In this document: positions 1-9,961 of the stretch, in pieces
Layout: each line of letters starts with the position of its first letter
Numbering within the stretch: the first letter of the stretch is position 1
Assembly: GCA_958295665.1 (NCBI GenBank)
Contig: OY282558.1
Location: 354,621,034 to 354,685,033, forward strand
Length of the DNA: 64,000 nucleotides
Origin: Tipula vernalis
Lineage: Eukaryota > Arthropoda > Insecta > Diptera > Tipulidae
Direction of reading: 5' to 3'
Notes under the pieces: model-generated
Told to the model about the DNA's origin: nothing
The model's database searches: none
Seen by the model: only the letters and a program-made list of their open reading frames with translations
Position numbers and translations under genes: made by a program

Positions 1-33
1 AGACTGACAGACTGACAGACAGACAGACAGACA
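1..33. repeat. GACA-type microsatellite
   Basis: The window opens in a short tract of GACA and GACTGACA units. It is a simple microsatellite with no coding content, cut by the window edge. Confidence 0.85.
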
Positions 34-152
34 CCATTTAGAAACCCACTTTTTCGGACTAAGGGAACCTCAAAACAAATAAATCTCTAAAAATCCCTAG
101 GTCCAAAATTTTCATGATTACTATACTTTATTTTGCTACAGTAAAAGAAAGT

Positions 153-916
153 AAAAAACCCTAATCCATACGAATCGTTCGTTTAGTAAAAGTTCTGCAA
201 AATTATTTTTTGGAAATCGCACTCAACTCCCAAGGGTCAATATCGGCCATTGCCAACCATGATGACAAAGGTTTGGCTAGCACATAGAATAGGTCCCTCA
301 AATACCTAGTTAGAAAACCCTAATCCATACGAATCGTTCGTATAATAAAAGTTCTGCGAAAATATTTTTTGGAAATCGCACTCAACTCCCAAGGGCCAAT
401 ATCGGCCATTGCCAACAATGATGACAAAGGTTTCGCTAGCACATGGAATTAGTCCCTTCATTACCTAGTTAGAAAACCCTATTCCATACGAATCGTTCGT
501 TTAATAAAAGTTCTACGAAATTATTTTTTGGAAATCGCACTCAACTTTCAAGGGCCAATATCGGCCATTGCCAAAAATGATGACAAAGGTTTCACTAGCA
601 CATAGAATAGGTCCCTCAAATACCTAGTTAAGAAACCCTAATCCAGACGAATCGTTCGTTCAATAAAAGTTCTGCAAAATTATTTTTTGGAAATCGCACT
701 CAACTCCCAAGGGCCAATATCGGCCATTGTAAACAATGATGACAAAGGTTTCGCTAGCACATGGAATAGGTCCCTCAAATACCTAGTTAGAAAACCCTAA
801 TCCATACGAATCGTTCGTTTAGTAAAAGTTGTACGAAATTATTTTTTGGAAATCGCACACAACAATGATGACAAAGGTTTCGCTAGCACATGGAATAGGT
901 CCCTTAATTACCTAGC
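153..916. repeat. 159-bp tandem satellite, about 4.8 copies
   Basis: Five head-to-tail copies start near 155, 314, 473, 632 and 791. Each begins with a motif like AACCCTAATCCATACGAATC and contains the stretches AAATCGCACTCAACT, CAATATCGGCCATTG and ATGATGACAAAGGTTT. The spacing is about 159 bp. The fifth copy lacks roughly 33 bp in the middle. Copies differ by scattered substitutions, so the array is not newly made. A diverged copy in the opposite orientation lies near 54680-54885, which shows that the unit is dispersed as well as tandem. Confidence 0.9.
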
Positions 917-1428
917 TAAAATTGAGGTGTGGCCAACACACGACTTTCTTAAAAGGCATTTCGTCTAATACAATTTTCACTGAGTTGCCTTTTAATTGTT
1001 GACTGAAATGTTTTTGACTAGAATTCCCGGAGCCAACCATTTTAATATACATAAAATTACGTTATGTTAAATATGGACGTTACAATAAAATATACTTAGT
1101 TAGCCGCGAAGAAATCTTCCATGTAGATGCACAATAAATTTCGTTGGGCTACAAAACTTTTTATGCACCTTCGACAAACTCTTTAAAATTTTTTATGTTT
1201 TTGAATTGAAATTTCCCCAAAATTGTTTATACTTCTAAAGTTTTTTTCTTTTTAATTAAAGATGTGATTCCGACGCCTCGAGTGTCGAAATTATATTCTA
1301 AATTGTGTGCGAAAAATTCAGAACAACTATTTTAAAGCTTTGTAATTTTTGTAATTGTTGAAATAAAAAATATTTAATTAAAACAAAATTCAAAAAGGTT
1401 TTTTTTATTATTTGAAATTTATTTAGAC
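917..1428. other. AT-rich intergenic DNA
   Basis: No open reading frame, RNA gene or inverted repeat was recognised here. The stretch lies between the 159-bp satellite and a small TIR element. Confidence 0.5.
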
Positions 1429-1776
1429 GGCAATCTAGTATAATCAAGGGATTATCTAGTAAAAAATGATGACGTAGAATTAACTGGAATTCTGCTAAAG
1501 AATATAGTTTTTTCCGGTTATTTTACTAGAACTTTAGTAGAATAAATACAAGAAATCTAATAGTTTTGCACGAAAATGTAGTATGTATTCGATTTTACTT
1601 GAAATCTAATTAAAAAATTGTATTTCTCATAATTTTACCAGAAGTCCAGTCGCAAAATCAAGTTATTGTTTACTTGATTTCTAGTACTAAATATTTGTAT
1701 TTCAAGTAAAATTACCAGATTTTATTACAACCAGAAATCTAGTATTTTTAATTTAACTTGATTCAACTAGATCGCC
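1429..1776. mobile_element. Probable MITE with ~20-bp inverted ends
   Basis: The left end GGCAATCTAGTATAATCAAG is mirrored at the right end, whose reverse complement reads GGCGATCTAGTTGAATCAAG. The interior has no coding potential and repeats CTAGT/ACTAG motifs many times. No clear target-site duplication could be fixed, so the true ends may lie a few bases further out, possibly near 1815 where a sequence like TTTACCGTGT occurs. The superfamily is unknown. Confidence 0.5.
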
Positions 1777-2989
1777 TAGTATGCTCACATCTAGTGAATT
1801 TTTATTTACCGTGTAAATGCAGTAGTTAAACAATCCAAGATATTACTGAATTTATAAAATATTTCATCATAGCATGTGACATATAGTATTCATTTTGCCC
1901 CAATAATATCATAAATGGTTGTAAGGTCATACATATTCCAAATAGGTTGTTGTTTTTTTATTGATAACACTTCTTAAATTGCTTATTTGTTCCACTTCCA
2001 TAAAATGGAATCAATTGAATTTTTTATGGATATTTTCCATACTTTTCTACCAGTTTTCCTGATTGCCCGGCTCGTCGGCTTTAAAATATGATGAAGTGCT
2101 TTCAAAATAATAACAAGTTTAGACTCTGAAAAGAATTCAAATTTTTTAACATGGTAATAAGCTAAGTATGTATTAAGTTAATAGATAAGTGGTTTATATG
2201 TGTATGTATATTATAATATTATAATCTGGACACTAAAAAACTACGATTTGTAAATCACAACACGAAGTTAAAATTACAAATAAATTAAAAAAAAAATCAT
2301 TATATGAGTCATTTATTTTGAAAGTGGTATAAGTTCATTTTTTTAGGTTTGTGGTTTTAATAAATGCTTGATATTGAAATAATTAAAATAATTTATAGCC
2401 TTTTTAATTTTCTTTTAAGTAACTCCGTACTTACCACTATTGTTCGATCAAGAATCCAATTCTTGAACCATACATTTATTTTTTATATGATATTACGATT
2501 CAAATTCTAATTCAATCTAAATTAAAAAAATTGAGTTAAAAAATAGAATTCGATTATAATGTTATTTTCTGACAAGTCTATGAGCGTCAGAATGGACATA
2601 TATCCATCCAGTCTTTACAAAATTGAGTATTGTTTGATTTTTTGGTCGCCAACTCCTTCTGCCTTCCCATGAAAGTTTCCTTAAACTTCATCTCTACAGT
2701 GTTCCACGGTGTGTCCATACAATTAAGCCATTCTTAATTTTTTTTTGTAAGTGTTATCTTGATCACTATTTGAGGATGATTCTAAGGTCATAATCATAAT
2801 AAAACGGAAATCGCTGAATATCTTTCGAATATGTAACGGTTTTATTACTTTCTATTTCTTTAAGTATTGTATAAATAATCCTTAAAGAAATATAAAGTAG
2901 TAAAAATTGAAAATGTAATAAATGAGTGCCAGGAAATTATAAACAAGACAATACTTCCTACCATCGTCTAATACTAAACTTGTTGAGCG
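1777..2989. other. AT-rich intergenic DNA
   Basis: No gene or clear mobile element was recognised in this stretch. Short poly-A and poly-T runs are common, as is usual for intergenic DNA in this window. Confidence 0.5.
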
Positions 2990-2994
2990 TTAGC

Positions 2995-3025
2995 ATGCCA
3001 TATGATGAAAATCATCATATGGCAT
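2995..3025. repeat. Perfect 14-bp palindrome with 3-base loop
   Basis: The left arm ATGCCATATGATGA (2995-3008) is followed by AAA and then by its exact reverse complement (3012-3025). It could form a hairpin in DNA or RNA. It lies about 370 bp beyond the stop codon of the small minus-strand gene at 3397-4012. It is not followed by a T run, so a terminator role is not indicated. Confidence 0.8.
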
Positions 3026-3396
3026 TTTTATATTAGTCGTATAATGGTTTTCTAAGACGGAGCCTATTACGAGTTTTCTTTGATATTCCCCCAATCTAGG
3101 TGGTTTTACACTATTGTAACAATTCCAAATTTTTTGACCACGGCCTGTGTCCAAAATTTTTTTTTCAAATCCTAAAATATTTATAAAAATCAGTTTATTC
3201 TTATAAGGGTAGAAGTTTAAGTAAACGTACATACACCCGTAACATGTATATACATACATTAAACATTTAACGTATAAATTATAAAATGTTATACTGACGA
3301 AACGAGAAGTTGGTTGTTCTTCTAATAAACTGGATGAAGGTCTACTGGCTTCAGTTTCAAACCCTCGATTTACTGAACTCGTTACAGATGTGGTTG

Positions 3397-4012
3397 TTAC
3401 TGATAAAATTTCAATTTGTACTTTGAAACCCTATAAAATATTACAATTATTGTGAAATTTAAAAATTTAAATCGTATAATATACGCTAAGAAAATATGTT
3501 ACCTTTTTGTGACGCCATTCGATAATTTTGGCCCGAAGTCTAGCCTTCCCTCCGAAATGTCTGGAAACATTTCATCACTATCAGATTCCGATAAAATTTT
3601 AAAATCTTCAGCTTGATTGTATTCACTTGCTATGAAAGTGTTCAATATAAAAATTTGAATATTACATGAATATTAGTAACACTATTAAGTAATATGAATT
3701 GGTTACATATACATACCAAATTTATCTTTCAAATGAGGAATATTCCATTCATTCAAAAGTAACTTCAATTCATTCAATGGTTGCGATTCCTCTGCTAGCA
3801 GTTTAAACGTTACCCGCAGCTGACCAGTATTAACTTGTTGCTCATCGGCAATCTGCATGACAATATGGTTGTCCGCACAAAAATCATTCAAATTTAATAT
3901 TTCGTCCTGAGTTCCGTCTATAATTAATAATAGAAATAGCAATAATTTTAGGGGAATATCCTGTTGGTAAATAATATTTTTAAAGCGTTTTTATACCTTT
4001 TAGCTCAATCAT
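3397..4012 (-). CDS. Unrecognised four-exon gene, ~125 aa protein
   Basis: A spliced gene can be assembled on the minus strand. Exon 1 (4012-3997) starts with ATG and encodes MIELK plus one base. Exon 2 is 3917-3717, exon 3 is 3629-3503 and exon 4 is 3430-3397, ending in TAA. Every junction has GT/AG ends (for example AAAG|GTATAA and TTTG|GTATGT) and the phases agree throughout: 1, 1, 2. The 378 coding bases give 125 residues. The protein is acidic and rich in Asp, Glu and Leu. Exon 2 contains a segment LLNEWNIPHLKDKF that recalls the start of a SAM-like helix bundle, and exon 3 has a Ser/Asp/Glu cluster (LSESDSDEMF). No transmembrane or signal segment is seen. I do not recognise the family. 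An alternative reading of exon 4 in another frame stays open to 2990 and could be a longer isoform. The splice model is inferred from sequence alone. Confidence 0.6.
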
Positions 4013-4119
4013 TGTTACATCCAATTAATATTAATAATCAAACTCTAAAATATTTATAAAATAAGTAAAATATACATTAAGGAATTATAATATTATAACA
4101 TACGTCAACATATAACCGT

Positions 4120-4262
<143 letters not shown>

Positions 4263-4760
4263 ATATAATATATAACAAACATGCAACTATTACCTAGTAA
4301 TATTGAAAATTAGCGAAATAATAATTACTATGTTAACTAACAAAATGTATTATAACTAATCCACTTTTGTATCACTAAATTGCACTCAAAATATGTAGTT
4401 TTATCCAAAAAAATAACGCTAAATTGTATTGGATCACAAACACTGTTATCTGTTTTAAACAATTTTATTTTTATATTTTTTTGCAAATATTGCACTCTGC
4501 AAGTCACTAGTTAAGAGTACGAAACTAGAATAGTCTCATAAACAATACATAAAAAAAACCTATAAAATAAACCGTTAGAAATATCCAAATTTCAAGGGAA
4601 AAAATCGCAATAATGATAGTTATTACTAAGTATAAATAGGTATAAATACCTATTGCAAAATACCAAAATGTTGTATATATAAAAAATGTGTTATTAAAAT
4701 TTATAATGACAAGCACATTATTATTTTGAAATATCAATGTAAGTGAGAGATATTTTTAAA
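4263..4760. other. AT-rich DNA next to the Ty3/gypsy 3' end
   Basis: This stretch follows the integrase end of the minus-strand Ty3/gypsy element and would be where its 3' LTR lies. No matching LTR sequence was recognised on the other side of the element (9600-9760), so an LTR is not claimed. A hydrophobic open frame at 4525-4737 looks like chance in AT-rich DNA. Confidence 0.4.
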
Positions 4761-4773
4761 CGATTGTTATGAA

Positions 4774-5700
4774 CTATTTTTTCCGAACGACCGATAATAA
4801 TTTTCGTATCGGTGAAATTATTTCTGTTACTAAATATGGACCTAACCATAATGAATCCAATTTTGATTTTCTAGCTTCGTTTTTAAGATACACTTGATCT
4901 TCACTTTTGAAATTTTTACTCAAACAAGTCTTGTCATAATATTGTTTTGATCTTTCTTTGCATTTCATTAGATTATCGCGATCTATTTTATTTGACGGTT
5001 GAAGTTTAGATTTCAAATCATAGAAATAATCATCGTAATTATAGAGAATATCGACATTTTTTGAAATTGAATCTGGTATGTTTGGTTTAAATCCAAAAAC
5101 TAATTCGTATGGCATAATATGTGTGGATGTGTGGGGTGGAATGTTGTATGAGAATTTAGCATACTGTAACCATGAATCCCAATTTAGCGGATCATTTTGA
5201 ACATAATTTCGCAGGTATTCGACTACGGTTTTATGGCTACGCTCAAGTGGTCTGTTACTTTGCGCGGATGATAAGCACTAGTATTTAACTTTTGATTTCT
5301 TAAAATTTTGCAATTTACTTGAAAAGATTACCCATAAAATGGATGTAGGAGAACAGAATATACAAATAAAATTTTGAACAAAAGCTGTAGCAACAGTTTC
5401 GGCTTCCTGATTAGGTAAAGGAAAGGCGAATGAAAATCCAGCATAGTAAAGATACATTTATTATTTATATGCGAAGAAGGTAATGGACCTACGATGTCTA
5501 AGAAAATTTTTTCAAAAGCTTCTTCGATGTTGTTGTAATTTTTAATGGAATATTTTTATTTGGAAAACTTTTATTCTTTTGACAAGATGAACAATTTCTG
5601 ACATAATTCTCTATCCTTCCAAACATTTTTGGAAAACAGTAACAATTACGCAATCGCTTAAATGCCTGTAAACACCTTGGTGTGATCCTATAGGTCCACT
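4774..5700 (-). pseudogene. Ty3/gypsy integrase remnant
   Basis: Near 5590-5700 the frames contain an HHCC-like zinc-binding segment ending NYVRNCSSCQKNK. The centre is scrambled by frameshifts. The last open stretch (5115-4774) begins MPYELVFGFKPN, the usual integrase C-terminal TPYELVFG motif, and ends with KLDSLWLGPYLVTEI, a GPY/F module. The central catalytic domain is too damaged to assign catalytic residues. Confidence 0.75.
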
Positions 5701-5949
5701 GTGGTATTCCATGATAATTGTGTTAATTTCGTTTTTGTCTGTTAAAGAAATAATTCCATTTTGTTGTTTATTAAGGGAACTATTGGTACTAGTTGGAATT
5801 GCTACATTAGAATCTTGAGAAATATTTGGTAATGAAGTATTTGGTAAATTTAAAGATTTATTTTCAGAATTTATTAAAGATTTGGAACAAATAAGAGAAG
5901 ATATAGGATTATCATTGTTAATAGTTTGATTATTGGGAAAAGACGAATC

Positions 5950-6333
5950 ATTTTGTAATACTGTAACAATATGAATTATTTTGTAATCATATTCGTCTAA
6001 TTTAATTCTCCATCTTGTAAGCCGCGAAGAAGAATTTTTTATATTGCACAGCCATATCAGAGGTTTATGATCGCTAATTATTTTGAATGTTCTACCGTAT
6101 ATATAGGGACGAAAACGATCCGTGGCCCAGACTATCGCAAGAAGCTCTTTCTCTATAGTTGAATAATCCTTCTCTGTACGATTTAGAACACGGCTGGCAA
6201 ATGCGATAGGTAAATCAGTATCGTTGGTCTCCTATGACAAAACTGCACCTATTAACAAATTCCTTTGTGAAATCGGGAAATTGCAATACTGGGGGGTTTG
6301 ACGAGAAAATCCTTTAATTTTGTAAATTCTTCA
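5950..6333 (-). pseudogene. Ty3/gypsy RNase H domain
   Basis: Following the RT after a frame change, the minus strand reads LPIAFASRVLNRTEKDYST, then EKELLAIVWATDRFRPYIYG, then FKIISDHKPLIWL. These are the RNase H core motifs with the catalytic Glu in EKELLA and the Asp in the SDHK motif. A further segment LTRWRIKLDEYDYKI matches the usual end of the domain. One or more frameshifts near 6240-6330 separate it from the RT. Confidence 0.8.
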
Positions 6334-7200
6334 TCATAGAAGGAACCATACAAAAACAGAATCTTTCTTAAGAAGATCAGTTAATGTCTTAGTGATTTTA
6401 GAGAAATCAGGGCAAAATTTCCTGTAATACCCGATAAGTCTAAGAAACGATTTAACTTCACGAGCTGTTTTCGGCGTTGGATAAAATTTCACTGCATCGA
6501 GCTTTGTAGGATCCGGCTTAATGCCTGACTCAGTTATTAAATGACCCAAGTAGTAAATCTCTTTGCATAAAAATTGACATTTTTCGGGATAAACTTTTAA
6601 ATTATAATTTCTAAGATTTGTGAATATTTCGAATAAATTTTGATTATGATCCAATAGATTTTTACCATATATCACAACATCGTCGAGATATACTAAACAT
6701 TTTAACCCTTTAAGGCCACATAAGATATTATTCATCAGCCTCTGAAACGTACTCGGCGCATTACGAAGCCCCATACTCATACGAGTAAACTGGTAATGTC
6801 CGGTGTGAGTACTAAATGCAATCTTTTCACGATCTTTTGGAGCAATCGGTACCTGGTGATAACCATGTACCAGGTCGATAGTAGAAAAATAATGGGAACG
6901 ACCAAGTCTATCCAAAATGTCCGTTATATTCGGTAAAGAAAATATGTCAGGAAAAGTTACATCATTTCATTTTCGATAATCAATTACAAAGCGCCAATTT
7001 TCCTCTTTACTTGTTGATTTTATGGGTACGCAGAGTAATGGAAAATTCCATAGCGATTTAGAATCTTTGATAATACCATCTGCTTTCATGTCAGATATCT
7101 GTTTGTTAACCTCGTTTTTCACAGCTTCTGGTAATCGATAGGGTTTACGAAAAATTGGAGTAGAATTTGGAAATGTATTTATTTGATGACTAGTGACAGA
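6334..7200 (-). pseudogene. Ty3/gypsy reverse transcriptase
   Basis: The RT starts in the region near 7170 with YRLPEAVKNEVNKQISDM and continues through WRFVIDYRK, where an in-frame TGA (near 6965) replaces the Leu codon of the usual RxLN motif. The longest open part (6915-6334) holds FSTIDLVHGYHQV, the MGLRNAPSTFQRLMN thumb/palm segment, the catalytic YLDDVVIYGK, and the C-terminal LGHLITESGIKPDPTK and FLRLIGYYRKF motifs. Apart from the stop codon the catalytic core is complete. The family is Ty3/gypsy, given the motif order. Confidence 0.9.
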
Positions 7201-7346
7201 TCAGTGACAGACAATTTATCACCATCAAGGGGAAATACATCATTAAATGTACGACAAATGGATAAAATGGATTCTTATTCTTCGTTACTTAAATGATTGA
7301 GATTAATTTTCGATTCCAACAATGCTAACCCGTTATGTATACTAGG

Positions 7347-8101
7347 CAGGGATCGGAAAACCTTAAGATTTCGTTACGTTATTGGAAAAAATTCACAAAT
7401 TTTTTTTTGATTACGTTATAACGTTATTTAACCTTAAATCATGGGAAACGTTACGTTATATAACGTTATTTAGCATTAAATAATGTTTTTAACGTTATAG
7501 AACAAATAACGTTATCTAAAGTTAAATAAATTATTAACCTTTGATTTAGTAAGGTTTTAACACTAGAACTACCGACCAGTCAAAATGAGGATTTAAGAAT
7601 GAGGAAAAAAAGTGAATTCAATAAATGTATTAAACATTTTTAAAAAAAAAAAAATTTTTTTTTGAAGCGGAGTGACGTAAGTGATCTTTTTATAATTAAT
7701 ATTATTTCGTATAATCACAAAACACCAACAGTTTTCACTTACTTAAAAATAAAAAAACCAAAATTTAATTTTTTGAATTTATTTACTTTTATTTATTTAA
7801 AATTACAACTAGTTTCGATCTTGTAAAGATCATCTACAGGTAATTTTTTGCAATTCATTATTTCAATAAATGTACAATCCGTCTTTTGACTGGTAGTTCT
7901 AGTGTTAATTAATGTTACCAGGAACAAATCATTTTTTATAACGTTATTTTATTTGGTTATATCTAAATTTTATAAAGTTACCGGTTACGGTTACGTTATA
8001 ACATAACCTAATAGGTTTGGTTACGTTTTCTTGAAAAACTTCCCAATTTTAGCGTTTTTTAACGTTATTCGGGTAACGTTATATAACGTTATCCGTCTCT
8101 G
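7347..8101. mobile_element. hAT-like MITE inside the Ty3/gypsy element
   Basis: The element starts CAGGGATCGG and ends with the reverse complement of CAGAGACGG. It is flanked by a perfect 8-bp direct repeat, ATACTAGG, at 7339-7346 and 8102-8109. An 8-bp target duplication with ends beginning CAG is typical of hAT elements. The interior is full of AACGTTATAACGTTA motifs on both sides and has no transposase, so it is non-autonomous. It interrupts the retrotransposon between protease and RT, so it inserted later. It carries a smaller element inside it (7561-7904). Confidence 0.8.
7561..7904. mobile_element. piggyBac-like MITE nested in the hAT-like MITE
   Basis: The ends CACTAGAACTACC...AGTCAAAA and the matching inverted TTTTGACTGGTAGTTCTAGTG are flanked by TTAA on both sides (7557-7560 and 7905-7908). 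TTAA duplication is the signature of piggyBac-superfamily insertion. The left inverted repeat has four extra bases (GACC) compared with the right. The 344-bp interior is AT-rich and non-coding. The superfamily is inferred from TTAA alone. Confidence 0.75.
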
Positions 8102-8292
8102 ATACTAGGGCTATTGGAATTTAAAGGAAAAACATGAAATTCATTTAAGGAGTATGTTTCAATATTTAAATTAGGATCTAGCTCAATGTAATATTCGTTC
8201 GAATTTACTAAACTAACAAAAGTATAACCATTTTCTACTTTTAATGCAGAATTAGCAATAAATACTCCAGGAATAATCTCTTGTGTATTTAA

Positions 8293-8892
8293 TTATATGT
8301 ATTTAATAGTATTTAATTTAAAATCCAATTTGCAACTATATAAATTTAGGAAATCTTTACCTAAAATGCCGGAATATCTCATTGGGAAATTATTTGGAGC
8401 AATTTGTACATTCAGTTCAATTGACTTAAAATCAGCGAAATATAAATTGATAATAAATACTCCCATGGTCTCAAATGTTTCATTCGAAATTCCTTTTAAC
8501 GTACGTTTAGACTCAGGATAGTAAAGAGAATTTGGATGTAGGTTTTCCATTTTGATTAGATTTACATCCGCACCAGAATCTATTAGAAAATTTAAAATTT
8601 TATTGTACATATTTGGATTGTGTGGTAAAGTTAATGGTAAAACCATCATAGAATTAGAGTTGGATTTGAAATTTACGAATTTTGAAATTTGGAAATCTTT
8701 TGTATTATAAACTTGTAGTATTTTAAAATTAGAACTTTCAAAAGTTATTTCAGAAAAATTAGAATTGTATGCATACTCGGAGCTATTACTTTTTACCACA
8801 AATGGATATTTTGATGAATGATTAAATTTAGAGTACTCTACGGATTGTTTCGAATTCGTTGAGGAAGTACCCAACTGTCCGGATCCCTCCAT
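8293..8892 (-). pseudogene. Ty3/gypsy gag-pol junction with aspartic protease
   Basis: The C-terminal half contains the retroviral-type aspartic protease active site FLIDSGADVNLI and, about 60 residues later, the second conserved segment GILGKDFLNLY. The first ~90 residues are a Ser/Asn-rich linker. The frame stops at 8293. A continuation in another frame (about 8110-8290) reads as the protease-RT linker (IIPGVFIANSALKVENGYTF) until the inserted MITE. The catalytic Asp is intact, but the polyprotein frame is broken on both sides. Confidence 0.8.
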
Positions 8893-9257
8893 GTTTCCCG
8901 AATTAAAAGATGGATTATTTCTTTCGGTTGATTCGATGAGACGTATGTTGATTTATTCTGAAATTGACGCTTTTTGCCCAATTATGTTACATAGTTGGCA
9001 TTTCGGGTTATTCATAAAACTAGGAATGGATGTTCTATTTTGTTGAGGAAAATGTGTAGAATCAAATGAATTGCTGAAAGGAGAATATTTTTGAATTGCT
9101 TCTTCTTCCAATGCTTTAGAAATTGCTTCTTTTAAGGTGGAAAATCTGCAAGCTTTTATTAATAATTTAATCGGATTTGACCTGAGCGCTGTTTTACTAT
9201 TTAAATTTTTGATGTCTTTAATTGACTCAATATCTGGTTCTGAAAGACATGCCTCAT

Positions 9258-9585
9258 TTAATTGATAAAATAATTTTCAACTATAATTGAAAATGTCTTC
9301 ACATCCTCAAAGCGTTGTTGTTTAACACAATTTAATTCTAATTGAATAGATTCTAATGAACGTTTTGAAAAAAATTGGGTTTTAAGTGCCGCTCTGAGAT
9401 TTTTCCAATCTTTGAATTCTCCACATTTAACTATTTCATAAGCTTCCCCTACAAGCTTTACTTTGAGTAAATCCAAAAGTTCTTTTTTTGCCGTATATTT
9501 TAAAGGATCTTGAATCATCTCAATACAAGATTCCATCAAATTCTGGTATAATTTTTAATGCTAAATTTACATCTAACTCGGCCAT
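9258..9585 (-). pseudogene. Ty3/gypsy gag fragment
   Basis: The frame from the ATG at 9585 reads MAELDVNLALKIIPEF and then shifts into the frame that runs down to 9258. The downstream part includes DWKNLRAALKTQFF and LELNCVKQQRFEDVKTF, the usual pattern of the retrotransposon gag core (W..L...L...F, then Q...EDV..F). The fragment covers the N-terminal capsid-like region; the C-terminal part and nucleocapsid lie in the frame-broken stretch 8900-9257. At least one frameshift near 9540 inactivates it. Confidence 0.65.
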
Positions 9586-9766
9586 TTTAAACAATTTATA
9601 CTGTCACTAGATTTGGAAACATTAAGATTTCCTGTTCTCTTGATAATTCGATAAATAGGAGATAAGGAGGGTGAATGGTACAACACAACATTTGGATAAA
9701 GATTCTTCATTATGACATGCAGACGTTATCAACAATAAAGCAGTACAAAAATGTAAAGAATTTAAA

Positions 9767-9961
9767 GTGACAAATGATGTTGCAGAACGCGTAGTTTCCT
9801 TAGCAGAAAATTTAAATGATCAAATCACTTGTAATGAAGATCAATATCAGAGCTTACTTCAAGGCGTGAAGCATAATAGGAAAGTTTTCCCATCTTACAC
9901 AAAACAGGATATATCGCGAGGCTTACGAGAATGTGCACGTATTTACGTTTTGTTACAATAA
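9767..9961 (+). CDS. C-terminal fragment of an unidentified repeated protein
   Basis: The open frame contains NDVAERVVSLAENLNDQITCNEDQYQSLLQ and ends with a Lys/Arg-rich segment before TAA. The pattern (NDVAER..., then a charged helix, then HNRKVFPSY) resembles the C-terminal end of a group of uncharacterised proteins found in many arthropod genomes that may be mobile-element encoded; this is recollection, not a search result. The frame starts inside a longer, frame-broken stretch and is probably a relic or last exon. Its start codon is arbitrary. Confidence 0.35.
   Translation: MTNDVAERVVSLAENLNDQITCNEDQYQSLLQGVKHNRKVFPSYTKQDISRGLRECARIYVLLQ

Larger units (their letters stand above)
4774..9585 (-). 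mobile_element. Decayed Ty3/gypsy retrotransposon
   Basis: Read on the minus strand, the order is gag (from ATG at 9585), aspartic protease, reverse transcriptase, RNase H and integrase, which is the Ty3/gypsy order. Both gag and pol are broken by frameshifts and stop codons. A 755-bp MITE sits between the protease and the reverse transcriptase. The integrase ends with a GPY/F-type segment (LGPYLVTEI) near 4840. No envelope gene was recognised. LTRs and primer-binding site were not identified, so the true element ends may lie further out. The element is inactive. Confidence 0.85.

Noticed and set aside
1..916. CRISPR-like array of regular repeats
   Set aside because: The 159-bp units are tandem without distinct spacers, and the DNA is clearly from an insect nucleus.
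4525..4737. Hydrophobic 70-codon frame next to the Ty3/gypsy integrase, considered as an envelope remnant
   Set aside because: It is short, made of AT-rich codons, and has no envelope motif.
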